Of a stretch of 64,000 bases of DNA, positions 51,209 through 60,684 are shown in pieces; within the stretch, counting starts at the first letter, position 1; each line of letters starts with the position of its first letter. The stretch covers positions 33,725-97,724 of the forward strand of contig CAXQNK010000105.1 in assembly GCA_964225175.1 (NCBI GenBank). Reading direction: 5' to 3'. The notes under the pieces are model-generated. The model made no database searches. It worked only from the letters and a program-made list of their open reading frames with translations, and had not been told where the DNA came from. Both the position numbers and the translations under genes were made by a program. The stretch is from WTJD01 sp964225175. GTDB taxonomy: Bacteria > Pseudomonadota > Gammaproteobacteria > Xanthomonadales > SZUA-36.

Positions 51209-51607
51209 ATGAAAACTTGGTCCATTGCAGTTGGGTTTGCGGTGACGCTTGTGTTGGTGCAAGCCAGTTGGGGCGATGCCACGGAAACAGCCCGGATCAT
51301 CACTCAAAATGAGCGCCCCGCTCAATGCCTGTCCTCGGTGCACATACAGAAAGTTGACGGCGAGCTCGTCAATGTCCACCCCACGGGCTTTGAGTTGGAG
51401 CCCGGGACGCACACGATGAACGGCAGGGCGATTCTGAACACCACCTACTGCCGCCGGGTCAACGGCCGAAACAGCGTGGGCATTCCGGATCTCGAAGCGC
51501 ATTTCGAAGCCGGAAAAACCTACTTCATTGGCCTGGACCACAGCTCGACGAACTCCGAAGAATGGCGATTGGTCATTTGGAAAGTCGAGCCCGGGGAAGA
51601 GGTTTGA
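51209..51607 (+). CDS. Exported hypothetical protein
   Basis: A 132-residue protein with a signal peptide (cleavage probably after VQASWGD-like residues, about 20-22) and good AAGGAG before the ATG. It is a beta-rich protein with TYFIGLDHS and two Cys that may pair. I do not recognise the family. It is followed by a DUF3617-like gene with a five-base gap. Confidence 0.75.
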   Translation: MKTWSIAVGFAVTLVLVQASWGDATETARIITQNERPAQCLSSVHIQKVDGELVNVHPTGFELEPGTHTMNGRAILNTTYCRRVNGRNSVGIPDLEAHFEAGKTYFIGLDHSSTNSEEWRLVIWKVEPGEEV

Positions 51608-51612
51608 GCAGA

Positions 51613-52128
51613 ATGTGCCGTTTTCCTGTGCGACCAGGGCCAGCCACTGCGCTTGTCGGTTCGGATCTGAACGCTCTGGTGCCTCGGCGTCTGCGCCTGG
51701 TCTGTGGGTTCATACTCAGCCTGCTCTGTGGCCCTTGGGGCGCGCTGGCGGCCAGTGATGGTGTTTCGATCGAGCCGGGCATGTGGTCGATGACAACCGT
51801 CATGGAGATGCCCATGTTGCCGGAGCCGCAGGTGAGGACGCACTCGAGCTGTATCGAGGAAAGCGAGCTGAACCCTGAAATGTTCCAGATCGATGAGAGG
51901 GCCGGTTGCTCGATTAATGATGTCGAGGTATCCGGTAATGCGGCAACCTGGTCGATCGAATGCCCAGGCCCGGTCAGCACGACTCGCGGTCAATGGACCT
52001 TTACCGCAAATGGCGACCGGATGTCAGGCAAAGGCTCCATGAACGTCGACATGGGAGAGCAGGCCATGGAGTTCACGGTGCGTTGGGAGGGTGAACGCAC
52101 CGGAGATTGTGCTGCCGATGGGCCCTAG
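51613..52128 (+). CDS. DUF3617-like exported protein
   Basis: About 171 residues from the ATG at 51613; a longer frame from 51562 overlaps the previous gene. A hydrophobic segment (CGFILSLLCGPWGALAASDG) acts as signal peptide. The mature part, IEPGMWSMTTVMEMPMLPEP with Cys pairs (SSCIEES, AGCSI, IECPG), fits DUF3617, a family of small periplasmic proteins of unknown role. It converges on gshA, with four overlapping bases. Confidence 0.82.
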   Translation: MCRFPVRPGPATALVGSDLNALVPRRLRLVCGFILSLLCGPWGALAASDGVSIEPGMWSMTTVMEMPMLPEPQVRTHSSCIEESELNPEMFQIDERAGCSINDVEVSGNAATWSIECPGPVSTTRGQWTFTANGDRMSGKGSMNVDMGEQAMEFTVRWEGERTGDCAADGP

Positions 52129-53486
52129 TACGCGCATTCCGAGAAGAGCGGGTCGACCGAGCCGCCCCATTCGCCCCTGAATCGCGAAAGTTTTCTCTCG
52201 GCCGGCGTGAGTCCGCTCTCCACCGTTTCCTGAAGCGGACTCAGAAAACCGGTTTCGTTGTCACCAGAATGTCCGAGCATGCCACGTGCCGCCAATCCAT
52301 CATGCGCTATGGCCAGGATATCCCCGGCAATGTCGCGAACGCTGCGACCTTCTATTTCTGCCCGGAGTCCGAGCCTGGGAACGTCATGGCGCAACTTTTC
52401 ACGCGCTTCGAGACTCCAGCCGCTGCCGATCGACCACGCGGCTTCGAGTGCCGCGGCATCATAAAGCAGACCCGCCCACAGCGCGGGAAGCGCGCACAAT
52501 TCTCCCCAGGGGCCACCGTCTGCACCCCGCATTTCAAGGTAGCGTTTCAGGCGAACCTCCGGGAATGCGGTGGTCAGGTGATCTTCCCAGTCCGAGAGGC
52601 GCGGTAGCTCGCCAGGCAGAACCGATAGCTTTCCTGCCATGAAGTCCCTGAAAGATTGCCCGGAGGCATCCAGGTAGACACCGTTCCGGTAGACGAAATA
52701 CATCGGCACGTCCAGCATGAAGTCCGCATAGCGCTCAAATCCCATATCTCCATCGAATACGAATGGCAGCATGCCTGTGCGGTCCGGATCGGTGTCCTCC
52801 CAGACCCGTGAGCGATAGCTCAGGAATCCGCTGTCCCGGCCCTCAACAAATGGCGAATTGGCGAAAAGAGCGGTGGCAATCGGCTGCAAAGCAAGCGAGG
52901 TGCGAAACTTTCGGACCATGTCCGCTTCGCTTGAGAAATCCAGGTTAACCTGGACGGTGCAGGTCCGTGTCATCATGTCGAGACCCAGGGAGCCGACGGT
53001 GGGCATGTAGTCGCGCATGATGCGGTAACGGCCCTTGGGCATCCATGGAATATCTTCTCTGGCCCACTTGGGCTGAAAGCCCATGCCCATGAAGGCGATG
53101 CCCAGTGGCGCCGCGATTTTTCTGACTTGTTCGAGGTGCGTATTGACCTCGTTACAGGTTTCGTGGATGGACCTCAGCAAAGCACCCGACAGTTCCAGCT
53201 GACCCCCTGGTTCCAGGGTCACAGAGGCCCCAGTGTCATCGACCAGAGCAATCGTGTTGTTTTTTTCCTTGATCGGTTTCCATCCGAAATGCGTCTCCAG
53301 GCCATTCAGGATGGCCTGGATTCCCCGTTTGCCCTCGTACGGTAATGGGGTCAGATCGTCAGTGGTAAAGCCGAATTTTTCATGTTCAGTCCCCAGCCGC
53401 CAGGCGCTTTCGGGCTTGCAGCCGGATTCGAGGTACTCGACCAGTTGGTCGCGCCGCTCGATGAGACTATTCATTTCCGCTTTCAA
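52125..53486 (-). CDS. gshA: Glutamate-cysteine ligase, GCS2 (plant/alpha-proteobacterial) type
   Basis: A 453-residue ligase that makes gamma-glutamylcysteine, the first step of glutathione synthesis. GTEHEKFGF, EPGGQLELSGAL, MGFQPKW and TCTVQVNLDF are GCS2-type signatures, unlike the E. coli type GshA. Start is TTG at 53486 with AGGTGG upstream, or ATG at 53474. It fits redox defence. Confidence 0.95.
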   Translation of the reverse strand: MKAEMNSLIERRDQLVEYLESGCKPESAWRLGTEHEKFGFTTDDLTPLPYEGKRGIQAILNGLETHFGWKPIKEKNNTIALVDDTGASVTLEPGGQLELSGALLRSIHETCNEVNTHLEQVRKIAAPLGIAFMGMGFQPKWAREDIPWMPKGRYRIMRDYMPTVGSLGLDMMTRTCTVQVNLDFSSEADMVRKFRTSLALQPIATALFANSPFVEGRDSGFLSYRSRVWEDTDPDRTGMLPFVFDGDMGFERYADFMLDVPMYFVYRNGVYLDASGQSFRDFMAGKLSVLPGELPRLSDWEDHLTTAFPEVRLKRYLEMRGADGGPWGELCALPALWAGLLYDAAALEAAWSIGSGWSLEAREKLRHDVPRLGLRAEIEGRSVRDIAGDILAIAHDGLAARGMLGHSGDNETGFLSPLQETVESGLTPAERKLSRFRGEWGGSVDPLFSECAY

Positions 53487-53556
53487 GTGCCCACCTGTGC
53501 GTTTTTTTGCGTTATCGTTCCCGCCTCACCAGGGCGGAAACGGGTAGGATACACCC

Positions 53557-55113
53557 ATGCGCGGCAAGATACTTCTGCCAATTCTTCTCCTCGTGAGCCC
53601 CCTGGCGTTCAGCGAAACATTGCGGCGTGGTTTGGGACCTGAGCCTGACTCCTTGCACATCCATCAAGCCCAGGGTCTCTCGGCCATCAATCTTCTCCGG
53701 GATCTCAGGGAAGGTCTGATCACCCACGACCCTCGGGGACGATTGGTCCCGGGTGTCGCCAGTCATTGGGAGATGCTTGATGATGGGCGGCGTTACCGCC
53801 TGACCCTGCGCGAATCGGCCGCGTGGTCCGATGGTTCGCCCTTGCGTGCTGAAGATTTCGTGCGCGCCTGGCGCCAGGCAGTTGATCCTGCGGAACCTTC
53901 ACGCAATGCGGCTTTGCTCCGCCCCGTCAAGAATGCCCAGGCGATATTGGCCGGCGAGTTGACGCCGGAATCGCTGGGCATCGAGGCGGTCACCCCGAAT
54001 ATCCTCGATGTGCACCTCGAGCATCCCTCAGCATGGTTCCTTGAAGTGCTCGCTCATCCGGTGAGTTTCCCATTGCCGGTAAGTGGCCCTGAAGACCCCC
54101 GCATCGCGTTGGTGAATGGGCCGTATACCCTGGCGGAAGCGATTCCGCACGCGCGAATTCGACTAGAGTTGAATCCGCATTTTCACTCGGCAGACAGTTT
54201 GGCAATCGATGTCGTTGAATATTTGCCTATCGAGGATCCGGCATCAGAATTGGCGCGTTACCGGGCGGGAGAACTTCACATCACCGAGACCTTGCCGCCG
54301 AACCGGCTGCAGTGGGCGCAGGAACATCACGCGGAGGAGTTGCAGCTTACCCCCTATCTGGGCAGTTTCTGGCTGGGCATCAATCTGCGTCGGGAAACTC
54401 CACTGTCTGATCACCTGGCATTGCGAACGGCAATGATGTTGGCGATCGACCGCGATATTCTCTTGGAGAAAGTATTGGGTGGGGGGCTGCTTCCAGCCTG
54501 GACGATCGTGCCGCCGGGCCTGGATGATTACCCGGAAATACCACAGCAGCATGCGCAATTGACGCAGCAGGAGCGGGAGGCGCAGGCACGCGACGCCTTC
54601 CAGCGTTCTGGCTGGGATAGCCGAGAGGCACTCAGGGTCCAGCTTCGATTCAACACGTCAAGCCAGCACAGGCGGATGGCGGTCGCGGTTTCTTCCATGT
54701 GGAAACAGGTGCTTGGCGTTCGGACCGAGTTGATCAACGAGGAGTGGAAAGTATTCGTCAATAACCGTCGACAGGGTGTTCTGACGGACATTTTTCGAGG
54801 CGGGTGGATCGCGGATTACGCGGATGCAGGTACCTTTCTGGATCTTTTTCGAAGCGACAATGAGCTCAACACGACGTTCTACGACAATCCGGCATTCGAT
54901 GCCCTCATGGCGCGCGCAGATGCTGTCGCGGGGGTAGAACGCGCAACTATATTGCAGGAGGCCGAGCAGATGATGCTGAGCGATGTGCCGGTGATCCCGC
55001 TCTATTATTATGTCTCGCGCCACCTTGTTAAAACAGCGGTGCGGGGCTTTGTGCCGAATGTACGTGATGTTCATCTGTCGCGATACCTCGGCTTGGATGT
55101 GGGAGGAAAATGA
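53557..55113 (+). CDS. oppA: Peptide ABC transporter substrate-binding protein (first copy)
   Basis: A 518-residue periplasmic binding protein (SBP_bac_5 family) with a signal peptide (MRGKILLPILLLVSPLAFSE) cleaved by signal peptidase I. GPEPDSLHIHQAQG and SVAxxKQVLGVRTELINEEW-like segments are shared with the next protein. It binds peptides and delivers them to OppBC. Six genes follow each other with overlaps of 1-17 bases. Confidence 0.93.
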   Translation: MRGKILLPILLLVSPLAFSETLRRGLGPEPDSLHIHQAQGLSAINLLRDLREGLITHDPRGRLVPGVASHWEMLDDGRRYRLTLRESAAWSDGSPLRAEDFVRAWRQAVDPAEPSRNAALLRPVKNAQAILAGELTPESLGIEAVTPNILDVHLEHPSAWFLEVLAHPVSFPLPVSGPEDPRIALVNGPYTLAEAIPHARIRLELNPHFHSADSLAIDVVEYLPIEDPASELARYRAGELHITETLPPNRLQWAQEHHAEELQLTPYLGSFWLGINLRRETPLSDHLALRTAMMLAIDRDILLEKVLGGGLLPAWTIVPPGLDDYPEIPQQHAQLTQQEREAQARDAFQRSGWDSREALRVQLRFNTSSQHRRMAVAVSSMWKQVLGVRTELINEEWKVFVNNRRQGVLTDIFRGGWIADYADAGTFLDLFRSDNELNTTFYDNPAFDALMARADAVAGVERATILQEAEQMMLSDVPVIPLYYYVSRHLVKTAVRGFVPNVRDVHLSRYLGLDVGGK

Positions 55114-56849
55114 AACAGGCAAGCGCCAATGTCTCCTTGCTATTGGTGACCACGTTACTGTGCCTTGCTGGCTGCGGGGGACAGAAATCAGAATCGGCGC
55201 CGGAACGAGGACAGCGCCATCAGCCGGTTGCCTGGGAAGATTCAGCCGGTCGCCCAACGCCATCGGTTTTGGCTTCGGAGCAGGTACTGCACCGTGGCAA
55301 TGGAGAGGAACCCCAAACCCTTGACCCTCACCTCGCTGAGGGTGTGCCCGCCTCGCATATCCTGAGAGACCTCTACGAGGGGCTGACTTCTGAATCCCCG
55401 ACAGGGGAAGTGATTCCGGGCGCGGCGGCACGGTGGAATATCAGTCCAGACGGCAAGGTATATACCTTCTATCTGCGCAGGGACGCCCGGTGGTCCAACG
55501 GCGACCCGGTATTGGCGCAGGATTTTCTCTATAGTTTCAGGCGCAGTGCAGATCCGGCCACGGCATCAAACTATGCACAGGTGCTTCTGCCCATCCTGAA
55601 TGCCCGCGAGGTGCTTGCGGCCTCGCTGCCTCCTGCCGAGCTCGGCGTTTCAGCATTGGATGACTACACGCTGCAGATTCAGCTGACTGATCCCACGCCC
55701 TATTTTCTGGGCTTGCTCAGCCATTCTTCGACCTACCCGGTCCATCGCGCGAGCCTCGAGGCTCATGGCAGCAAATTTTCCCGGCCGGGGAATATGGTTT
55801 CGAACGGTGCATTCAAGCTCTCCGGCTGGGCGGTACGCTCACGGATTACGCTGGAGAAAAATCCCCACTACTGGGGGGCAGAGGAAGTCGTGTTAACCCG
55901 CGTGATTTACTATCCTTACGAGGATCAATCCACGGAACTGAAGCAATTTCGCGCCGGCGAGCTGCAGTGGACCAATGAAGTCCCGAACAACCAGTTCGCG
56001 TGGCTACAGAGAAATTATCCTGGGGAGTTGGTTGTCAGTCCGTGGTTGGGGTCCTATTTTTTTGGCTTTAATCTCACCCGCGAACCGTTCATTGCCAGTG
56101 GAGACCTGCGCCGCGCACTGGTTCTGGCGATTGATCGGGAATTGCTGACCGAAAAAGTGACCCAGTTCGGAGAGCAGCCATCGTTCACCTTGGTGCCGCC
56201 TGGGATGGGTGCTTATGAGTCGCCTGTTCCCGAATGGGCCGAATGGACACAGCTTCAGAGGAACGAGGAAGCGCAACGGCTGTATGCCGACGCGGGTTAT
56301 TCGCCCGAGCGACCATTGCGAATCGAGATCCGTTACAACACAAGCGAGAACCACAAGAAGGTTGCGCTTGCCGTTGCATCGCTGTGGAAACAGGTCCTGG
56401 GTGTGCAGGTCACGTTGGTCAACGAAGAGTGGAAAGTTTTCCTGCAAAATCGCGCGCAAAAGGTCCTGACGCAGGTTTTTCGGGCGGGCTGGATTGGTGA
56501 CTATAACGACCCTTACAGTTTTCTCGAGCTTTTTCGGACCGGCTATGGTCAGAATGACTATGGTTACAGCGACGCACTGTATGATGAGTTGCTGGCGGAA
56601 GTGGCCAGCGAGAGAATTCCGGCCCGCAGGCGCCGTTTGATGCAAGAGGCGGAACGAATGATCCTCGAGGATCTTCCGATTATTCCGGTGTATACCTACG
56701 TGACCAAGCGCCTGGTCGACCCCCATGTCCAAGGATGGAAAAATAACATCATGGACCACCATTACAGTAAGCACATGTTCATTCTGAGGTCGAACTCTGA
56801 TCCGGCACCGGAGACTTTGAGCTCTGCCGGGAGTGATGAAGACACATGA
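55110..56849 (+). CDS. oppA: Peptide ABC transporter substrate-binding lipoprotein (second copy)
   Basis: A 579-residue SBP_bac_5 protein, related to the previous gene product but a lipoprotein (LAGC, Cys22). Both contain WKQVLGV, NEEWKVF and the DxxPIxPxY ending, which shows an old tandem duplication. Two receptors may widen peptide choice or divide free and anchored roles. The gene overlaps both neighbours by four bases. Confidence 0.94.
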   Translation: MKQASANVSLLLVTTLLCLAGCGGQKSESAPERGQRHQPVAWEDSAGRPTPSVLASEQVLHRGNGEEPQTLDPHLAEGVPASHILRDLYEGLTSESPTGEVIPGAAARWNISPDGKVYTFYLRRDARWSNGDPVLAQDFLYSFRRSADPATASNYAQVLLPILNAREVLAASLPPAELGVSALDDYTLQIQLTDPTPYFLGLLSHSSTYPVHRASLEAHGSKFSRPGNMVSNGAFKLSGWAVRSRITLEKNPHYWGAEEVVLTRVIYYPYEDQSTELKQFRAGELQWTNEVPNNQFAWLQRNYPGELVVSPWLGSYFFGFNLTREPFIASGDLRRALVLAIDRELLTEKVTQFGEQPSFTLVPPGMGAYESPVPEWAEWTQLQRNEEAQRLYADAGYSPERPLRIEIRYNTSENHKKVALAVASLWKQVLGVQVTLVNEEWKVFLQNRAQKVLTQVFRAGWIGDYNDPYSFLELFRTGYGQNDYGYSDALYDELLAEVASERIPARRRRLMQEAERMILEDLPIIPVYTYVTKRLVDPHVQGWKNNIMDHHYSKHMFILRSNSDPAPETLSSAGSDEDT

Positions 56850-57793
56850 TCCAGGCCAGCGGGCTGTCGAGACATATCCTGCTCCGTATTGCCGGGGTCA
56901 TCCCGACGATGCTGGTCTTGGTCACGGTCGTTTTTTTTCTGGTCCGGATTGCACCCGGGGGGCCGTTCGATTCCGAGAAGGCGCTGCCGCCGGAAATCGA
57001 AGCCAATCTGAACGCGAAGTACCATCTCGATGAACCCCTGCCGCGCCAGTACGTTCGCTACCTTGGGCAAATTCTGGTCCTGGATTTTGGCCCGTCATTC
57101 CAATACAAGGACTGGACGGTCAATGAATTGATCGCTGAGGGTTTTCCGGTTTCACTGACCATCGGGGGCATCGCGCTGCTACTGGCTTTTTTTAGCGGCA
57201 CAACGATCGGCATCATCGCGGCATTGCGCCAGAATTCGGTGACTGATTACAGCGTCATGGGGTTCGCAATGCTCGGAATCTCCATTCCCAACTTCGTTAT
57301 CGCGCCTTTGCTCATCCTGGGGCTCGCGGTGTATGCGGGATGGCTGCCGGCGGGTGGCTGGGACTGGTCTTTGCAGCGCATGATTCTTCCCGTCGTTACG
57401 CTCACGCTTCCCGTCATGGCGTACGTCGCGAGACTGACCCGTGGCAGCATGATTGAAGTACTGCACAGCAACTTTATCCGCAATGCGAGAGCGAAGGGTT
57501 TGCCCGAGCGCATCGTGATCGGCAAGCATGCCTTGAAGCCTGCTCTGTTGCCGGTTATTTCCTACATGGGTCCGGCGGCAGCGGGCCTGATTACCGGGTC
57601 CGTTGTCATTGAGAGGATTTACGCGATTCCTGGACTGGGCAGTCATTTCGTTCAGGGTGCGCTGAACCGGGACTACACGCTGGTGATGGGGGTCGTCATT
57701 TTCTACGGATTCCTGATCATCGTACTCAACTTTGTCGTCGACATGCTCTATGCATGGCTCAACCCCAAGATCCGGTATGACGAAGAGCACTGA
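56846..57793 (+). CDS. oppB: Oligopeptide ABC transporter permease, first subunit
   Basis: A 315-residue polytopic permease with six helices and the EAA loop: RLTRGSMIEVLHSNFIRNAR, AKGLPERIVIGKHALKPALL. It pairs with OppC to form the channel. Starts within the preceding gene (ATGA overlap). Confidence 0.96.
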   Translation: MIQASGLSRHILLRIAGVIPTMLVLVTVVFFLVRIAPGGPFDSEKALPPEIEANLNAKYHLDEPLPRQYVRYLGQILVLDFGPSFQYKDWTVNELIAEGFPVSLTIGGIALLLAFFSGTTIGIIAALRQNSVTDYSVMGFAMLGISIPNFVIAPLLILGLAVYAGWLPAGGWDWSLQRMILPVVTLTLPVMAYVARLTRGSMIEVLHSNFIRNARAKGLPERIVIGKHALKPALLPVISYMGPAAAGLITGSVVIERIYAIPGLGSHFVQGALNRDYTLVMGVVIFYGFLIIVLNFVVDMLYAWLNPKIRYDEEH

Positions 57794-58694
57794 ACTCGTC
57801 GGCCAGGATGCATTCGAGGCCGCCATGGAGCTGGGGGACATCCGGGGTCGTTCGCCCTGGGAGGATGCATGGCATCGCCTGTTGAAGAATCGGGCCGCGG
57901 TGGTCAGCGCAATCGTGATGGCGTGCATGGTGTTGCTGGTGACCCTGGGACCGATGCTGAGCGCCTGGGAGGCAGATTTTACCGACTGGGACAACACGAC
58001 TTCAGCGCCGAGCCTGGAAACAGGCCATTGGTTTGGCACCGACGCTGTAGGCCGCGACATTCTTGTGCGGACCCTTGAGGGTGGACGCATTTCCCTGCTG
58101 GTCGGTCTCGTCGCCACGCTCGTCAGCCTTTTTATCGGGGTAATTTATGGGGCTGTCGCGGGGTTTTACGGCGGTTATACCGATCGGGTCATGATGAGGG
58201 TCGTGGACATCATCTACGCCATGCCATTCATGTTTTTCGTTATCCTGCTGATGGTGGTCTTCGGAAGAAACATCTTTCTCATCTTCGTGGCAATCGGAGC
58301 GGTCAACTGGCTGGATATGGCGCGAATCGTGAGAGGCCAGACCCTGAGCCTAAAGAACACGGAATTCGTGGAAGCGGCGCATGCCTGTGGCGTCCAGGGC
58401 AAGGACATCATCCGACGCCACATCCTGCCGAATCTGCTGGGTGTGGTGATGGTATACGTGACCCTGACCATCCCACAGGTCATCCTGGTGGAGTCATTCC
58501 TGAGCTTTCTGGGCCTCGGCGTGCAAGAGCCGATGAGTTCTTGGGGCGCGTTGGTGAATGAGGGGGCGCAGGACCTTGAGTCGGCGCCCTGGACGCTAAT
58601 CTTTCCCGCGGCCTTCCTCACGGTGACCCTGTACTGTTTCAATTTCATAGGTGACGGCTTGCGTGATGCGCTTGATCCCAAGGACCGCTTTTGA
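57777..58694 (+). CDS. oppC: Oligopeptide ABC transporter permease, second subunit
   Basis: A 305-residue permease from ATG 57777; a frame from 57732 would overlap oppB by 62 bases. HWFGTDAVGRDILVRTLEGG and the EAA motif EAAHACGVQGKDIIRRHILP are typical OppC/DppC features. It overlaps oppB by 17 bases and oppD by one. Confidence 0.96.
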   Translation: MTKSTELVGQDAFEAAMELGDIRGRSPWEDAWHRLLKNRAAVVSAIVMACMVLLVTLGPMLSAWEADFTDWDNTTSAPSLETGHWFGTDAVGRDILVRTLEGGRISLLVGLVATLVSLFIGVIYGAVAGFYGGYTDRVMMRVVDIIYAMPFMFFVILLMVVFGRNIFLIFVAIGAVNWLDMARIVRGQTLSLKNTEFVEAAHACGVQGKDIIRRHILPNLLGVVMVYVTLTIPQVILVESFLSFLGLGVQEPMSSWGALVNEGAQDLESAPWTLIFPAAFLTVTLYCFNFIGDGLRDALDPKDRF

Positions 58695-59656
58695 TGGCCA
58701 TGCTCGAGGTCAATAACCTGTGTGTCAGTTTTGATACGCCCGAAGGTGAAGTTCATGCCGTAAGCGGCGTTGATTTCAGTCTCGAGGCTGGTGATGCCCT
58801 GGCCATTGTGGGTGAGTCCGGCTCGGGTAAAACCCAGTCGATGTTGGCCATACTGGGGCTGCTGGCGGAGAATGGTCATGCCAAAGGAAGCGCCAAATTC
58901 CGGGGCGAAGATCTGTTGCAGATGAGCCCTGCGGCGCTCAATGGACACCGCGGCAAGGACATCGCGATGATCTTCCAGGACCCGATGACCTCCCTGAATC
59001 CCTACCTGACCATAGAGTCACAGATGGTTGAGATGGTGACGCACCACCAGGGGCTGGGCAAGAAAGACGCCCGCGCTCATGCCATCGAGATGCTTCGTGC
59101 GGTGCGCATCCCGGAACCTGAGCAGCGGATTCGGCAATATCCCCATGAATATTCCGGCGGCATGCGCCAACGTGTCCTGGTGGCCATGGGTCTGCTGTGT
59201 GAGCCCGACATTCTCATCGCAGATGAGCCTACAACCGCGCTTGATGTGACGGTTCAATCCCAGATTGCCCAGCTGATGGGCGAACTTCGTCGGCAGTCAA
59301 ACACGGCCATCCTGCTCATCACCCACGATCTGGGTGTTGTTGCCGGCCTGTGTGACCGGGTACTGGTTTTGTACGCTGGCGAGGTTGTCGAGTATGGAAC
59401 CGTGGAACAGATTTACTACCAGGCCAGGCACCCCTACACGCGCGGACTGCTGGAATCCGTCCCCCGGCTTGATCAGCCCGAGGACCGGGAGTTGCATGCG
59501 ATTCCCGGCAATCCGCCCAACCTCCTGAACCTCCCAACCGGCTGCAGTTTCAGGGCCCGGTGCGTCATGGCCAGGGAGCAATGCCGGCAAAAGCCCGAAC
59601 TCAGGTCAGTCGGGGAAGGGCACGTCAGCCGTTGCCATTTCCTGGAGGGGCCATGA
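58694..59656 (+). CDS. oppD: Oligopeptide ABC transporter ATPase OppD
   Basis: A 320-residue ATPase with the Walker A motif GESGSGKTQ, Q-loop, signature YSGGMRQRV and Walker B ILIADEPTTALD, ending with the OppD-type Cys-rich CSFRARCVMAREQCRQ that can bind an Fe-S cluster. It is followed by oppF with an ATGA overlap. Confidence 0.97.
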   Translation: MAMLEVNNLCVSFDTPEGEVHAVSGVDFSLEAGDALAIVGESGSGKTQSMLAILGLLAENGHAKGSAKFRGEDLLQMSPAALNGHRGKDIAMIFQDPMTSLNPYLTIESQMVEMVTHHQGLGKKDARAHAIEMLRAVRIPEPEQRIRQYPHEYSGGMRQRVLVAMGLLCEPDILIADEPTTALDVTVQSQIAQLMGELRRQSNTAILLITHDLGVVAGLCDRVLVLYAGEVVEYGTVEQIYYQARHPYTRGLLESVPRLDQPEDRELHAIPGNPPNLLNLPTGCSFRARCVMAREQCRQKPELRSVGEGHVSRCHFLEGP

Positions 59657-60672
59657 GCGAGCCGGTGTTGAGGGTCCAGGATCTGACCGTTCACTATTCC
59701 GTGACCGCCGGGGGGGTATTCCGCCGTCAGGACAGGGTCATCAAGGCTGTGGACGGTGTGAGCTTTGACCTTCATGCGGGCGAAACTCTGGGTGTTGTGG
59801 GCGAGTCGGGGTGCGGAAAATCCACGCTGGCGCGGGCCATCCTTGGCCTGGTTAAACCGCTGCGTGGACGCGTTTTATGGCGTGGTCAGGACCTCACAGC
59901 ACTGGATCCGGAATCATTGCGAAAAAAACGGAAGGAATTGCAGATTGTTTTTCAGGACCCGCTGGCATCGCTCAATCCCCGCATGACCGTCCGGGACATC
60001 ATCGCCGAGCCGCTATGGACCTTTTATCCGAAGATTGCACGGGTACAGGTGGAAGAGCGTGTTCGGGGGATGATGAAAATGGTGGGATTATTGCCTAACC
60101 AGATCAATCGCTATCCTCATGAATTTTCGGGCGGACAGTGTCAGCGCATCGGCATTGCGAGAGCTTTGGTACTCAATCCGAGGCTGATCATCTGCGACGA
60201 GCCGGTCAGTGCACTGGATGTATCGATCCAGGCTCAAATCGTAAATCTTCTGCGGGATCTGCAGAAAAAACTCAAACTTTCACTCATTTTCATCGCCCAT
60301 GACCTGTCTGTGGTCAAGCACATCAGCGACCGGGTCATGGTGATGTACCTGGGGCGCGGCATGGAGGTTGCCGATCAGGGCGCGCTTTACCACCGCCCGC
60401 TGCACCCCTATACGAGCGCCCTGGTTAAATCCGTTCCCGTGCCGGATCCCCGGCTCGCCCGGCATCGCACCGAGACCGGCTTTACCGGGGACATGCCCTC
60501 GCCATTTGAACCGCCCTCCGGTTGCGTGTTCCATACCCGTTGTCCCTACCGCGTCAAGCGTTGCCAGATTGAGGTGCCCGCCCTGCGCCGGGTGCCGCAA
60601 GGAGATTGGGTTGCCTGCCACCGGGCAGAGGACCTGAACCTGGCCATCATGCCGGACAAGGCCGCGGTTTAA
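59653..60672 (+). CDS. oppF: Oligopeptide ABC transporter ATPase OppF
   Basis: A 339-residue ATPase from the ATG at 59653 inside the oppD stop; a frame from 59560 is a shadow of oppD. GESGCGKSTLARAI, FSGGQCQRIGIARAL and LIICDEPVSALDVS are the ABC motifs, and a CPYRVKRC Cys set ends it. rsmG starts 12 bases downstream, so the transporter operon likely reads into it. Confidence 0.97.
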   Translation: MSEPVLRVQDLTVHYSVTAGGVFRRQDRVIKAVDGVSFDLHAGETLGVVGESGCGKSTLARAILGLVKPLRGRVLWRGQDLTALDPESLRKKRKELQIVFQDPLASLNPRMTVRDIIAEPLWTFYPKIARVQVEERVRGMMKMVGLLPNQINRYPHEFSGGQCQRIGIARALVLNPRLIICDEPVSALDVSIQAQIVNLLRDLQKKLKLSLIFIAHDLSVVKHISDRVMVMYLGRGMEVADQGALYHRPLHPYTSALVKSVPVPDPRLARHRTETGFTGDMPSPFEPPSGCVFHTRCPYRVKRCQIEVPALRRVPQGDWVACHRAEDLNLAIMPDKAAV

Positions 60673-60684
60673 GGGCGCACAGCG

